From contig DATCTV010000002.1 of assembly GCA_036567785.1 (NCBI GenBank), positions 123,487 to 187,486 on the forward strand: DNA of 64,000 bases, given 5' to 3'. The position numbers and the translations under genes are program-made. Source of the stretch: Desulfomonilia bacterium. GTDB taxonomy: Bacteria > Desulfobacterota > Desulfomonilia > UBA1062. The notes under the pieces were generated by a model, which saw only the letters and a list, made by a program, of their open reading frames with translations, was not told the origin of the DNA and did not search any database. Positions 17,199 to 27,917 of the stretch are shown in pieces (positions within the stretch are counted from its first letter, which is position 1; each line of letters starts with the position of its first letter).

Positions 17199-18443
17199 AT
17201 GAGAATTAACGGAGAAATAAAACCGCCTGCCGACAAATCGATATCCCACAGGGCATTCATCCTGGGTGCACTGGCAAAAGGAAGGACCAGTGTTTTTTCC
17301 AGCCTTGAATCAGAAGATGTTAAAAGTACAAGGGAAGCGCTTAAAGCCCTAGGCGTCAGGATATCAAAATCAAATGATTCATACATTATTGAAGGCGGAA
17401 ATCTTACAGAGCCAGAAACATTAATAGATGCCGGCAATTCAGGCACTACGGCAAGGCTTCTGAGCGGTGTATTATCCGGAATTAAAGGTGTGAGCATTAT
17501 TACAGGAGATTCATCCCTTATAAAGAGACCGATGGCACGTGTTATCAAACCGCTCAGGCTTATGGGTGGGGACTTCATGGCAAGGCAGGACAGGTTTATG
17601 CCGATGGCCATTAGGGGAACAGATTTAAAAGGCATCACATACGACATGGATGTTGCATCAGCACAGGTTAAATCGGCAATAATCCTAGCCGGGCTGAAGG
17701 CTGAAGGCGTAACATCCGTTACCGAACCTTCCCTGAGCAGGGACCATACTGAAAGAATGCTTGCCTTTTTCGGGGTAAGACTGAAAATATCAGGCAGGAA
17801 TATCAGTCTTGAAGGTCCTCAGGAATTAACTGCACGGGATATTACGGTTCCGGGCGATCCTTCATCCTCCGCATTCCCTTCAGTTCTGGCAGCCGCCACT
17901 CCTGGTTCGGAACTCAGAGTAATGGGCATATGTCTAAATCCTGCAAGAACTGCTTTTTTAAATGTCCTTAAAAGGATGGGGGCTGATATAACTATTGAAA
18001 ATATAAAGGCTTCGGCAGGAGAAACGGTAGGAGATTTCATAATAAAGGGTTCCAGACTTAAAGGTACTGTAATTGAAGGCGACGAAATTCCAGGGTTGAT
18101 TGATGAGATTCCCATACTGGCAGTAGCAGCAAGTCTTGCCGAAGGTCGGACTATAGTCAGAAATGCTCAGGAACTCCGTGTAAAAGAGGCGGACAGGATA
18201 ACGTCAATGGTCGAAGGATTCGCTTCACTTGGTTCCCATATCAAAGAACTGGAGGACGGATTTGTTATCGATGGCCCCTTGAAACTCAGAAACGGCTCGG
18301 TAAAAACCTATTCCGATCACAGGATAGCCATGGCATTTTATATTCTCTCAATGGCTGCTGACATTGATGTGCAGCTTGACAACAATTCCTGCGTTGATAT
18401 TTCCTATCCCAATTTTTTCAAGGACATGAAACAGCTCATATGA
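17199..18443 (+). CDS. aroA: 5-enolpyruvylshikimate-3-phosphate synthase
   Basis: A 414-residue EPSP synthase, which joins phosphoenolpyruvate to shikimate-3-phosphate. The shikimate-binding start PPADKSISHRAFILGALA, the PEP loop DAGNSGTTARLLSGVL, RDHTERML, and the C-terminal LRVKEADRI and TYSDHRIAMAF motifs are all present. The length is slightly under the usual 425-430, mainly at the N-terminus. It lies 32 bases after hisC and overlaps the cytidylate kinase gene by four bases, a common aroA-cmk arrangement. It completes a block that commits carbon to aromatic amino acids. Confidence 0.97.
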   Translation: MRINGEIKPPADKSISHRAFILGALAKGRTSVFSSLESEDVKSTREALKALGVRISKSNDSYIIEGGNLTEPETLIDAGNSGTTARLLSGVLSGIKGVSIITGDSSLIKRPMARVIKPLRLMGGDFMARQDRFMPMAIRGTDLKGITYDMDVASAQVKSAIILAGLKAEGVTSVTEPSLSRDHTERMLAFFGVRLKISGRNISLEGPQELTARDITVPGDPSSSAFPSVLAAATPGSELRVMGICLNPARTAFLNVLKRMGADITIENIKASAGETVGDFIIKGSRLKGTVIEGDEIPGLIDEIPILAVAASLAEGRTIVRNAQELRVKEADRITSMVEGFASLGSHIKELEDGFVIDGPLKLRNGSVKTYSDHRIAMAFYILSMAADIDVQLDNNSCVDISYPNFFKDMKQLI

Positions 18444-19102
18444 AAACCAGAATAATAACGATTGACGGCCCTGCAGGAACCGGAAAATCGACTGTGGCAA
18501 AAACCGTCGCGGAAAAGCTTGGATATACTTTTCTGGATACAGGTGCACTTTACAGGACATGCGCATTGGCTGTAGACAAAATAAATGGAGACATAGAAAA
18601 TGAAGAAGAGTGTGCAAAAATCGTTGCAGGCATCAACATAAAACTTTTTGGATCAAAGGTTTTCCTGGATGGTATTGACGTAAGCAAGGACATACGGACA
18701 AACAGGATAAGCACTCTTTCATCTAAAATAGCCGCACACCCTTCTGTCAGAAATCTCATGCTGAATATACAAAGGTCATTCCCGAAATTTTCTTCAATCG
18801 TTGCCGAAGGCAGGGATACCGGTTCAGTTGTCTTTCCGGACGCAGATGTAAAGATTTACCTTGATGCTTCACTTGAAGAACGTGCAAAAAGAAGACATAA
18901 CGAAATGATTTTAAAAGGTATTTCAGTCCCTATTGAACAGATTATTAATGATGTTAAAGAAAGAGATGACAGAGACCGTACAAGAGAATCAAGCCCGTTG
19001 GTGATACCTTACAACTCTACTGTGGTTGATACGACACATATGAATCTTGATGAAGTAATTGAAACTGTCCTGAAAGAAATAAAAAAGAAATTACCCGATT
19101 AA
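18440..19102 (+). CDS. cmk: cytidylate kinase
   Basis: A 220-residue CMP/dCMP kinase. The P-loop GPAGTGKSTVAK is at residues 9-20, followed by the CMP-site segment FLDTGALYRTCAL and the lid region VVFPDADVKIYLDASLEERA. The sequence RDDRDRTRESSPL in the C-terminal part is typical. It overlaps aroA by four bases (ATGA). In many bacteria cmk is followed by ispH and rpsA; here it is followed instead by a convergent small gene that overlaps its last 12 bases. Confidence 0.96.
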   Translation: MKTRIITIDGPAGTGKSTVAKTVAEKLGYTFLDTGALYRTCALAVDKINGDIENEEECAKIVAGINIKLFGSKVFLDGIDVSKDIRTNRISTLSSKIAAHPSVRNLMLNIQRSFPKFSSIVAEGRDTGSVVFPDADVKIYLDASLEERAKRRHNEMILKGISVPIEQIINDVKERDDRDRTRESSPLVIPYNSTVVDTTHMNLDEVIETVLKEIKKKLPD

Positions 19103-19318
19103 TAATCGATCCCTTTGTCCCGCAAGCTTTGATACAGCGGCCTCTTTTTTCATATCACCTGCCATGCATTCAATTATTTCCTTTGAAAAGCTTATAATAT
19201 CACTTTCTGCAAATCCATTTTTCTTGAGTTCCCTATAAAGTGACTTGGCAAGTATTTTGGTTGCCCTTTCGGGTTCCATATTTTTCATAACCATGTCTAA
19301 ATTTCCTCTTTTGTTCAT
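19091..19318 (-). CDS. small helical protein of unknown function
   Basis: A 75-residue, highly charged, alpha-helical protein (EPERATKILAKSLYRELKK, then IISFSKEIIECMAGDMKKEA). The ribosome site AGGAG seven bases before the ATG and a sensible amino-acid composition argue it is real, although it converges on cmk and overlaps its end by 12 bases. I do not recognise the family. No cysteine pair, signal or membrane segment is visible. Possible roles include a small adaptor or nucleic-acid-associated protein, but that is speculative. Confidence 0.65.
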   Translation of the reverse strand: MNKRGNLDMVMKNMEPERATKILAKSLYRELKKNGFAESDIISFSKEIIECMAGDMKKEAAVSKLAGQRDRLLIG

Positions 19319-19478
19319 ATTAGGCTCCTATGCCATTATGGTATGCATTCATTGTGCCAAATATAGTTATTAAAATAATTGTTATATTTTCAAGTGGTTA
19401 TACAATCATAATGAAATATTTATTTAAAATGTTGTGTTGTTTTTGCAATATCATGGTTCCTATAAAACAGTTGTTCGC

Positions 19479-20678
19479 TTATCCCATATGCTGAATTAAT
19501 TGTTTTGAATTTCTCCATTTTCTAGTTCTCTGCACCTTTCTTCTGAAAAATTCCCCGAATGGATCATTATGATTTGATTTATCACCTATAATGATTCCGA
19601 ACACCTTTGATGCATTAAGGTAATTGGCCTTTTTTCTTTCCGAATATTTGAATCGTCCGGTTTCAACGGCTTTATTCATATTGCATAGAATAGTCAGAAC
19701 CTGAGAAATATGCGCCATTACAACCTTTGGGATCTGAATCTGAATGCCAGCTTTTATCATCTCATCATGAAGCATTTTTGACTTATCCTGGCTTTCTGAA
19801 TTTTTACCGACAACATGTCTAGCCCACGGCCAGAATATGATTGTAAAAATATCCTGAATTGGGATATCTTCTCCTGATATATTTAGAATATCTATTGTTT
19901 TTAAATAGTTGAACAGCTCAGAGGTCTCAAACTGATTATCCGAATAAAATCGGCCAATATCCCCCAGAAGACATGGCAATATCCCGAAAAGATCAAGCTG
20001 GAAAAAAACAGGCATCAGAAAACCAGATTTTATGTCTTTACATATCTCCTCATACATTCTTGCGCCAGAGCAGTTCTGAAGTAGATCTCTGTGTTGAAAT
20101 ACTTTAGATGCCGTTTCATGATGAATTCTGAAATTTTGTCTTGAAGAATGCCTTAAAACTCTTAAAATTCTGACAGGGTCTTCTTTGAATCTTTTATCAG
20201 GATCACCGATTATCCTTATTATTCCTTTATTTATATCATTCAGACCGCCAACATAATCAATTACACTGAAATCAGCAATGTCATAAAAAAGGGCGTTGAT
20301 AGTGATGTCTCTGCGGTGGGCATCTTCTTCCGGGGTTCCGAATGTATTGTGAATATCCTCATTACTTCCTTCTTCAGGTTCTCTTCTGAATGTTGCAACT
20401 TCAATAACTTTATTACCTTTGAATCTGATATGGGCTAGTTTGAAACGTCGTCCTATCAAAAACGAATTGGAAAACAGCTTTTTTATCTGGCCGGGTCTCG
20501 CATCTGTGGCAATATCATAATCATTCGGCTTCTTACCAAGCAGAATATCCCTTACCGCTCCTCCTACGAGATAAGCCTTGAATCCATTACGGTTAAGCCT
20601 GTACAGGACTTTCAGAGCATCTTCATCAATGTCTCTTCTTGAAATATTATGAAATGATCTTCGAAGTATCTTCGCCAT
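19479..20678 (-). CDS. pcnB: poly(A) polymerase / CCA-adding family nucleotidyltransferase
   Basis: A 399-residue class II nucleotidyltransferase. The head has YLVGGAVRDILLG, the metal-binding NDYDIATDA, RRDITINALFYD, and the flexible-loop DPDKRFKEDPVRILRVLR with the neck region. These match PcnB and tRNA CCA-transferase. The length and the basic N-terminal segment (RRSFHNISRRDID) favour poly(A) polymerase, which adds 3' tails that mark RNA for decay. A CCA-adding role is the alternative, although both tRNAs in this window already encode CCA. The start overlaps the end of yacG by 32 bases. Confidence 0.9.
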   Translation of the reverse strand: MAKILRRSFHNISRRDIDEDALKVLYRLNRNGFKAYLVGGAVRDILLGKKPNDYDIATDARPGQIKKLFSNSFLIGRRFKLAHIRFKGNKVIEVATFRREPEEGSNEDIHNTFGTPEEDAHRRDITINALFYDIADFSVIDYVGGLNDINKGIIRIIGDPDKRFKEDPVRILRVLRHSSRQNFRIHHETASKVFQHRDLLQNCSGARMYEEICKDIKSGFLMPVFFQLDLFGILPCLLGDIGRFYSDNQFETSELFNYLKTIDILNISGEDIPIQDIFTIIFWPWARHVVGKNSESQDKSKMLHDEMIKAGIQIQIPKVVMAHISQVLTILCNMNKAVETGRFKYSERKKANYLNASKVFGIIIGDKSNHNDPFGEFFRRKVQRTRKWRNSKQLIQHMG

Positions 20679-20844
20679 TGTTTAACTCTTCGGATGAATA
20701 ATCAGTATTGGTTGAAGATATTTTGTAAGACTCATCTGCCCAGTTCAGGAGGTCTCTGTTTTTACATTCCTTCGAACAAAACGGCCTGTTTATGTTTCCC
20801 TCATATATGGTTTCTTTTCCACATGCGGGACATGATATCTTCAT
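20647..20844 (-). CDS. yacG: YacG zinc-binding protein (DNA gyrase inhibitor family)
   Basis: A 65-residue protein with a four-cysteine zinc site: Cys5-x2-Cys8 and Cys23-x3-Cys27, in the context NRPFCSKECKNRDLLNWAD. This is the YacG signature. In E. coli YacG binds GyrB and inhibits gyrase. The acidic, serine-rich tail is variable in the family. The stop lies inside the pcnB coding region, so the two genes are translated as an overlapping pair. Confidence 0.9.
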   Translation of the reverse strand: MKISCPACGKETIYEGNINRPFCSKECKNRDLLNWADESYKISSTNTDYSSEELNNGEDTSKIIS

Positions 20845-20911
20845 GCTTTAACCTTTGCATATGTTTTGGCTGAATTTCTTTTTGGCAGAAAATAAATACC
20901 TTTTTCATAAC

Positions 20912-20988
20912 TGGCGCGCCCAAGAGGATTCGAACCTCTGACCTTTGGATTCGTAGTCCAACGCTCTATCCAACTGAGCTATGGGCGC
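20912..20988 (-). tRNA. tRNA-Arg (ACG)
   Basis: The minus strand folds as a 77-base cloverleaf. The acceptor GCGCCCA pairs with TGGGCGC, the discriminator is G and CCA is encoded. The D arm is AGCTCAGTTGGATAGAGC. The anticodon loop is CTACGAA with anticodon ACG, whose A34 is normally deaminated to inosine to read CGU/CGC/CGA. The T arm has GGTTCGAATCC. It lies between yacG and the end of the ATP synthase operon. Confidence 0.97.
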
Positions 20989-21073
20989 ATTCGTTTTCGT
21001 TATATAGAACCTATAGTACCAATCAGTCAATGTTGTAATAAAGAGCCTTGATAAGAAAATGTCATTGAATAAT

Positions 21074-21105
21074 AAAAAGGGGACAACTTGAAATGTCCCC
21101 TTTTT
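21074..21105 (-). terminator. Rho-independent terminator of the atp operon
   Basis: A 12-bp perfect stem (AAAAAGGGGACA at 21074-21085 with TGTCCCCTTTTT at 21094-21105) has an 8-base loop. Read on the minus strand it ends in a T run, 20 bases past the atpC stop. The symmetric A and T runs mean it could also stop plus-strand transcription. Confidence 0.9.
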
Positions 21106-21125
21106 GCTATCAGTAAATTTGATGC

Positions 21126-21545
21126 TTAACTGGCTTTAACAGTCTCAGCTACCTTAATTTTCACTTCGGCCATAATCTTTCTGCTTTCCCACTTGTTTAC
21201 TTCAGGATCGTCTTTTGCAAGACTTCTCAGCTTCTCTTCTGCAATCTCCAGATCTTTGCGTGTCTGTTCCAGATCTATTTCTTTTGCGAGCTCGGCATGT
21301 TCTGCAAGGAGTATAACTTTATCGGAAGTTACTTCACAAAATCCACCCGATATAGCCATATAACTTTTTCCGCCTTCATCATCATACACCGTAACCATGC
21401 CGGGTTTTAATGTTGTTAGAAAGGCTGCGTGTCCTTTAAAGACGCCGAATTCCCCCTGAGATCCCGGAGCTATTATTTCTTCAACATTACGGCTCAGTAA
21501 TGATCTTTCAGGTGTAACAACATCAAGATGAAATAATTCAGCCAT
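21126..21545 (-). CDS. atpC: F1 ATP synthase subunit epsilon
   Basis: A 139-residue epsilon subunit of the F1 stalk. The N-terminal beta-sandwich (FHLDVVTPERSLLSRNVEEI, then PGSQGEFGVFKGHAAFLTTLKPG) is complete, and the C-terminal helical hairpin that can inhibit ATP hydrolysis is present (ARKDLEIAEEKL-like segment). It is the last gene of the operon, 27 bases after atpD, and is followed by a strong terminator. Confidence 0.96.
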   Translation of the reverse strand: MAELFHLDVVTPERSLLSRNVEEIIAPGSQGEFGVFKGHAAFLTTLKPGMVTVYDDEGGKSYMAISGGFCEVTSDKVILLAEHAELAKEIDLEQTRKDLEIAEEKLRSLAKDDPEVNKWESRKIMAEVKIKVAETVKAS

Positions 21546-21572
21546 TTAAGCTCCCCTTTTTATAAGGACAAA

Positions 21573-22982
<1,410 letters not shown>

Positions 22983-23010
22983 TCAGAACACCCCCTATTT
23001 CCTATTAGGT

Positions 23011-23868
23011 CTATCCTTTTAACGCCTCTGCACCACCGACAACTTCGACAAGTTCGGTAGTAATAGCTGCCTGTCTTTGTCTGTTATATTTGATTGTCAG
23101 TTTTCCGATAACTTCACTGGCATTTCCCGATGCGCTTTCCATTGCTGTCATCCTGGCCCCGTGTTCTGACGCAGCTGATTCAAGCAGGGCCCTATAGAAA
23201 AAAACCTTAAGGCTCATTGGCAACAATGTTTCAAGCAGTAAATCCTCAGAAGGTTCAAAAATATATTCCAACCTTGAGTTTTCATCTGCTTCAATCGGTT
23301 CAATTGGAAGAACCTGATCAACATGCAATATTTGAGTCATCGCACTCTTGAATTCGTTGAATATTATCGTCAGCTCATCGTATTCTGACTTGATATATCC
23401 GTTAATCAGATCTTCACAAATCTCAGCAGCCAGACTGAAACTCGGTTTTCCAATAATATAAGATTTCCGGATATCGACATTCTTACGTTTGTAGAAATCA
23501 AGACTTTTCTTGCCTATGAGCACAAGTGATATCTGTTCGAGACGATTTTTATTCTGTTTCACATATGCTTCAGCTTTCCTGAATACATTTTGATTAAACG
23601 CCCCGCATAATCCTCTGTCAGAGGCAATTACGACAACAACGCCCTTCTTTGGTTCCCTAACTTTAAGCAAAGGATGTGCATCAGGGGTTATTCGGGAAAC
23701 AAGAGAAACGAGGACCTCATTCATTTTGATAGCATATGGTCTGGCTGTAATTATATCTGTCTGAGCACGTCTTAATTTTGCTGCAGCAACCATTCTCATT
23801 GCTTTTGTTATCTGTTCTGTCTTCTTGACAGAATTAATCCTGTTCTTGAGGTCTTTTAAATTAGGCAT
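23011..23868 (-). CDS. atpG: F1 ATP synthase subunit gamma
   Basis: A 285-residue central-stalk subunit. The N-terminal coiled-coil helix (LKDLKNRINSVKKTEQITKAM and RMVAAAKLRRAQ) and the C-terminal helix (ARMTAMESASGNASEVIGKL, then YNRQRQAAITTELVEVVGGAEAL) are both conserved; the latter is the family signature. The central SDRGLCGAFNQNVF motif is intact. It starts 3 bases after the atpA stop. Confidence 0.97.
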   Translation of the reverse strand: MPNLKDLKNRINSVKKTEQITKAMRMVAAAKLRRAQTDIITARPYAIKMNEVLVSLVSRITPDAHPLLKVREPKKGVVVVIASDRGLCGAFNQNVFRKAEAYVKQNKNRLEQISLVLIGKKSLDFYKRKNVDIRKSYIIGKPSFSLAAEICEDLINGYIKSEYDELTIIFNEFKSAMTQILHVDQVLPIEPIEADENSRLEYIFEPSEDLLLETLLPMSLKVFFYRALLESAASEHGARMTAMESASGNASEVIGKLTIKYNRQRQAAITTELVEVVGGAEALKG

Positions 23869-23871
23869 GAT

Positions 23872-25392
23872 TTATCCTTCAGCCGTTACTGTAAATACTT
23901 TCTTGAATTCAGCAATAGCATCCTTTAGGAGTTTCTCAGTTTCAGAATCCATCTGTCCTGTTTCTCTTATCGTTTTCAATATTTTTGGATGTTTATTCTC
24001 AAGGAATTCAAGATACTGTTCCTCAAAAGAATTAATCGCGTCAATAGGATACTCATCCAGATGCCCATTCGTTCCGGCATAAATTATCGCAACCTGTTTT
24101 TCTGCGGCTAATGGCTTATATTGGGGCTGTTTAAGCATTTCCATAAGGCGTGCGCCCCTGTTAAGCTGCGCTTGAGTTGCTTTATCAAGATCGGATCCGA
24201 ACTGGGCGAAAGCTGCCAGCTCACGATATTGTGCCAGATCTATTCGAAGAGAACCGGCGACCTTTTTCATTGCCTTGATCTGAGCATTACCACCAACGCG
24301 CGAGACAGAAATACCGACGTTAATTGCAGGCCTGAATCCTGAATAAAACAAGTCAGTATCAAGGAATATCTGACCATCCGTAATTGAAATAACGTTGGTT
24401 GGAATATATGCAGACACGTCGCCTGCCTGAGTCTCGACTATCGGCAATGCCGTAAGTGATCCTCCACCCATGTCTTCACTCAATTTAGCAGCCCTTTCAA
24501 GGAGCCTCGAGTGAAGATAGAAAACATCTCCAGGAAAAGCTTCTCGTCCTGGCGGTCTTCTCAAAAGCAATGAAAGCTGTCTGTATGCCTGTGCCTGTTT
24601 TGTAAGGTCATCATATATACACAATGCATGTTGACCCTTATCCCTGTAAAATTCTCCAATTGCAGCGCCTGAATAAGGAGATATGTACTGAAGAGGGGCA
24701 GGATCAGATGCAGTAGCTGCGACGACAATTGTGTAATCCATTGCGCCATACTGCTCCAATGTTCCCACAACCTGAGCAACAGTTGACTGTTTCTGCCCTG
24801 TTGCAACATATATACAAATAACACCATTACCTTTTTGATTGATGATCGTATCTATAGCAACGGCAGTTTTTCCTGTCTGACGGTCACCAATGATTAATTC
24901 GCGCTGACCTCTCCCAACCGGCGTCATTGCATCGATAGATTTCAAACCGGTCTGAAGAGGTTCTTTAACAGGTTGTCGTTTAACTATGCCAGGAGCTTTT
25001 ACATCGACAACCTTATATTCAGAAGCAGCAATCGGGCCTTTTCCATCAATAGGCTCACCAATAGCATTGACAACTCTTCCCAGCATTCCTTCGCCAACCG
25101 GAATCTGAACAATTCTTTTTGTTCTTTTTACCTGATCACCTTCTTTAATGCCGATACATTCACCAAAAAGAACGCAACCGACATTATCTTCTTCAAGATT
25201 AAGCGCCATTCCCATAACGTTATGAGGAAATTCGATCAATTCGCTGGACATTACGTTTCTAAGTCCATAGACACGGGCAATACCATCACCTATGGAGAGA
25301 ATTGTTCCTGTTTCAGCGACGTCGATCTCCTTGTTATAACCTTTAATCTGATCCTTGATAATACTGCTAATCTCTTCCGCCCTGATCTGCAT
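23872..25392 (-). CDS. atpA: F1 ATP synthase subunit alpha
   Basis: A 506-residue regulatory nucleotide-binding subunit of F1. It has the P-loop [16 protein letters not shown], the segment [19 protein letters not shown], the arginine-finger region [19 protein letters not shown], and the C-terminal helical domain. No insertion or gap is apparent. A single base separates it from the upstream atpH stop, which indicates close coupling. Confidence 0.98.
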   Translation of the reverse strand: MQIRAEEISSIIKDQIKGYNKEIDVAETGTILSIGDGIARVYGLRNVMSSELIEFPHNVMGMALNLEEDNVGCVLFGECIGIKEGDQVKRTKRIVQIPVGEGMLGRVVNAIGEPIDGKGPIAASEYKVVDVKAPGIVKRQPVKEPLQTGLKSIDAMTPVGRGQRELIIGDRQTGKTAVAIDTIINQKGNGVICIYVATGQKQSTVAQVVGTLEQYGAMDYTIVVAATASDPAPLQYISPYSGAAIGEFYRDKGQHALCIYDDLTKQAQAYRQLSLLLRRPPGREAFPGDVFYLHSRLLERAAKLSEDMGGGSLTALPIVETQAGDVSAYIPTNVISITDGQIFLDTDLFYSGFRPAINVGISVSRVGGNAQIKAMKKVAGSLRIDLAQYRELAAFAQFGSDLDKATQAQLNRGARLMEMLKQPQYKPLAAEKQVAIIYAGTNGHLDEYPIDAINSFEEQYLEFLENKHPKILKTIRETGQMDSETEKLLKDAIAEFKKVFTVTAEG

Positions 25393-25393
25393 C

Positions 25394-25939
25394 CTACATC
25401 TCCCCTTTTAGACTCTCTTTAAATTTTATTAAGTTGTGTTTTATGCTCCCATCATAGACCATACCCTCAACATCTACAATCAGACCTCCAATAATTGAGG
25501 GATCTATTGTTGTCTCTATATGGATTTCTTTTTTTGACAGCCTGGAAAAAACTTCTGAAATTCTTTTTTGCTGGGCTTCTGTTAATTCTACCGCACTGAT
25601 AACATTTGCTGTTGCTTTTCCACCAACTTCATTAATTATGTCATGATAAGATTCAAGTACGTCTGAAAGTTGATGGAATCTGTCTTTTTCAAGAAGTATA
25701 TTAATGAAGCTCTCAATATATTTTGAGATATCAGTATTTTGAAGAAGGGTTCCAAGAATTTTCTTTTTGAGACCAATGTCATAAAGCGGACTTTCCATTA
25801 TTGATTTTAGCTCTTCACTTTCTTTTATAAGCCCGACAACTGCATGAAGGTCAGCAAGAAATTTCTGGCCAACGTTTTCCTCGATACCAAGATCATACAG
25901 AGCCTTGGCATATCTTCTTGCTAAAACATCGCTCTTCAA
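25394..25939 (-). CDS. atpH: F1 ATP synthase subunit delta
   Basis: A 181-residue delta (OSCP) subunit that joins the peripheral stalk to the top of F1. It has [15 protein letters not shown] at the N-terminus and the C-terminal [15 protein letters not shown] block ([26 protein letters not shown], shown here only to name the element in part). It overlaps atpF by four bases. The sequence is full length for the family. Confidence 0.94.
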   Translation of the reverse strand: MKSDVLARRYAKALYDLGIEENVGQKFLADLHAVVGLIKESEELKSIMESPLYDIGLKKKILGTLLQNTDISKYIESFINILLEKDRFHQLSDVLESYHDIINEVGGKATANVISAVELTEAQQKRISEVFSRLSKKEIHIETTIDPSIIGGLIVDVEGMVYDGSIKHNLIKFKESLKGEM

Positions 25940-26529
25940 TTTTCCCTCGCTACATCATTTATATATTCTTCAACAAGTCTTTCCTGATCTTTATCAGTCA
26001 TTTCTTTTGAAACTATCGAAACCGCCATGCTTCCGGCAAGTTCGACTACATAATTTCGTAAGTTTTGTCTAGAATTAATCACTTCCTGTTCGGCAGCAGC
26101 TTTAGCCTGTTCAATTAATCTCTGAGAATTTGCCTTGCCCTCTTCAATAATCTTATTTTTCTCGTTCTCAATTTCACCAATTAATGTCTTTGTAATTTCG
26201 TTAATATCTTTTTCAATTTCCTTAAATTTCTGCTCATATAAAATAAATTTCTGCTCAGCATCATTTTTTTCCTTATCTACTTCTTCAAGAAGATTCCCAA
26301 TTTCAATTCTTCTTTCGCTAAAATACTTTTTTATTTTATCAGCCAGCAGATACCAAAGGAAGAACACCAGTGCAGCAAAGTTTATTGTTCTTTTTACGAG
26401 GTCCATCCACTGTACTCCATGATGACCTCCTTCATGTGCACCTTCACCACCTGATGCATACAATAAAACGGCAAACATCATACATCCGCATAAGATTGGG
26501 AGTATTCTTTTTATTTGTTTAAAACTCAT
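25936..26529 (-). CDS. atpF: F0 ATP synthase subunit b
   Basis: A 197-residue peripheral-stalk subunit. It starts with an extra hydrophobic segment (residues about 9-25) and a GGEGAHEGGHHG linker, then the usual membrane helix (INFAALVFFLWYLLADKIK) and a long charged coiled coil (LLEEVDKEKNDAEQKF onward). The N-terminal extension resembles the longer b subunits of Geobacter-like bacteria and may be a cleaved signal. It overlaps atpH and the b' gene by four bases each. Confidence 0.92.
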   Translation of the reverse strand: MSFKQIKRILPILCGCMMFAVLLYASGGEGAHEGGHHGVQWMDLVKRTINFAALVFFLWYLLADKIKKYFSERRIEIGNLLEEVDKEKNDAEQKFILYEQKFKEIEKDINEITKTLIGEIENEKNKIIEEGKANSQRLIEQAKAAAEQEVINSRQNLRNYVVELAGSMAVSIVSKEMTDKDQERLVEEYINDVAREN

Positions 26530-26954
26530 GCCACCTTCCTCCCTAAAACTTGCTCTGCTATGGTAATCGCCATTTTATCAAGTTCAGGCTCAAGTTCCCT
26601 TCTGGCGGCTTCAATTTCTTTGGTGATCTGATTTTTTACTTCCGTGAGATGCCTCTCGGCTTCTTTCCTTGATTCTTCAATAATTATATTTGCTTTTTCA
26701 GTGGCCTCTTTCTTGGCATTATTTTTTATTGTCATTGCTTCAATCTTTGCCTGTTGTATTCTTTCATTATATGCATTAATTATTTTTTCTGTTTCTTCTT
26801 GGAAATCTTTTGTTTTCTGTTGTGTTTCAGAAATTTTCTTATCTCTTTCATCTAATATTTTAAGTAAGGGTTTATAAAGAACAATATTCAGGATAAAAAT
26901 TAGGAGAAAAAAGTTTGCCATCTGAAGAAACATGCTCCAATTAATTTCTATCAA
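26526..26954 (-). CDS. F0 ATP synthase subunit b'
   Basis: A 142-residue second b-type subunit. It has one N-terminal membrane helix (FLQMANFFLLIFILNIVLY) and a coiled coil rich in Lys, Glu and Ala. Two unequal b genes imply a heterodimeric stalk. This is the first gene of the operon in this window; the a (atpB) and c (atpE) genes are not adjacent, as in several Desulfobacterota where they form a separate operon. Confidence 0.9.
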   Translation of the reverse strand: MIEINWSMFLQMANFFLLIFILNIVLYKPLLKILDERDKKISETQQKTKDFQEETEKIINAYNERIQQAKIEAMTIKNNAKKEATEKANIIIEESRKEAERHLTEVKNQITKEIEAARRELEPELDKMAITIAEQVLGRKVA

Positions 26955-27285
26955 GATATACCTCCAGCAATTACCTTCTGCGTCTTTCTTTTGTAATGCA
27001 AATCGATTTAATCAATGCATTAACCGTGCACCATATCGCCATCATTAAATAATGAATGGCTATTCACTCATTAAGCAGGTAAGTCCTAACATTCAAATAA
27101 GACCATGTCAATATATTTGTATCAAAATAATAATATTCGATTAGGGCCTTATTATCGAATAATATCTTTAAATTTGTAGTGTTAGATAATAAAGAAAATT
27201 CATTCATTCAATCATATTGTTCATTTGGATATTGAAAGAGTCATGCATGCTTGTACAAGATTTTCACATGTGTTAATTTTGATTT
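26955..27285. other. 331-bp divergent intergenic region
   Basis: This non-coding, AT-rich stretch separates the atp operon from the DUF4911 operon. It contains the candidate atp promoter described separately, an imperfect inverted repeat around 27127-27163 (arms ATAATATTCGAT and ATCGAATAATAT, 10 of 12 pairing), and two short exact palindromes next to the DUF4911 gene: TGCATGCA near 27243 and CTTGTACAAG at 27250-27259. I see no open frame with a ribosome site and no RNA gene. Confidence 0.6.
27083..27111 (-). promoter_or_regulatory. candidate sigma-70 promoter for the atp operon
   Basis: On the minus strand a perfect TTGACA (-35, plus coordinates 27106-27111) is followed after exactly 17 bases by TAGGAC (27083-27088), a weak -10 with three of six consensus bases. 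It would give a leader of about 120 bases before the b' start codon. Confidence 0.4.
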
Positions 27286-27507
27286 ATGGACCATTTGAAT
27301 ACGATTACTGCTATGATAGATAAAAGAAATGTTGCGTATATAAAATATATTTTTGAAGGATATGATGGAATGGCAATTATAAGTACAGAAGACAGAAGCG
27401 CATCAACAATCAATATCCTGTATTCAACAACACAGCAGAAACAACTGAAAAGCATTGTTAAGGCAATGATTAATGAAGGAGTAATTAAGGAGGTCCTTAA
27501 ATCATGA
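27286..27507 (+). CDS. DUF4911 protein
   Basis: A 73-residue protein matching DUF4911: KRNVAYIKYIFEGYDGMAII, then STINILYSTTQQKQLKSIV and a terminal helix. Family members are small alpha/beta proteins common in Desulfobacterota, with no known activity. There is no clear ribosome site before the ATG at 27286, so translation may be leaderless or poorly initiated. It overlaps the next gene by four bases, and four genes follow with ATGA or GTGA type overlaps, indicating one operon. Confidence 0.8.
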   Translation: MDHLNTITAMIDKRNVAYIKYIFEGYDGMAIISTEDRSASTINILYSTTQQKQLKSIVKAMINEGVIKEVLKS

Positions 27508-27917
27508 GAAAACACCTGGTTATTATCAATACTGTCCTTGTCCTGATATTGTCGGTTTCATTAATAGGTATGTCTGGATTAGGAGGAAGCCCGAATCAAA
27601 CTCAGGTATCATCGGTTTTCAAAGCAAAGGTACTGGACAATACAAATAATGAAGTAGAACTTGGAAATGTGACCATCGAAGGAAAAACATCATTCGGCGG
27701 ATATCTTGGTAAAGGGAAAATCCAAATTCCATTTGAAAAAATTTCTTCTATTGAAATTTCCAAAGGGAATACATGTATAGATTTTGAAGATGGCGGGAAA
27801 ATATGCAACATCAAAGCTAATGACTTCTCAAGATTATATGGAAACACATCATTTGGATCTTATCAAATCTCCCTAAAAGACATAAAAAAAATTGAATTTA
27901 TCAAGGCCAGGAAGTGA
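27504..27917 (+). CDS. exported protein with an internal repeat
   Basis: A 137-residue protein with an N-terminal hydrophobic segment (residues 4-25) that acts as a signal or anchor. The rest is beta-rich and contains two related modules: GKTSFGGYLGKGKIQIPFEK with ISSIEI, and GNTSFGSYQISLKDIKKIEF. Each ends in a similar I-x-x-IE[FI] strand, suggesting an internal duplication. Two Cys residues flank an acidic turn (NTCIDFEDGGKIC) and might form a disulfide. The family is not recognised. AAGGAGG precedes the ATG. It sits between DUF4911 and CvpA and overlaps both. Confidence 0.75.
   Translation: MRKHLVIINTVLVLILSVSLIGMSGLGGSPNQTQVSSVFKAKVLDNTNNEVELGNVTIEGKTSFGGYLGKGKIQIPFEKISSIEISKGNTCIDFEDGGKICNIKANDFSRLYGNTSFGSYQISLKDIKKIEFIKARK

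Noticed and set aside
20912..20988. tRNA-Arg as an attachment site
   Set aside because: It lies between yacG and the atp operon with no integrase, phage or foreign gene next to it.
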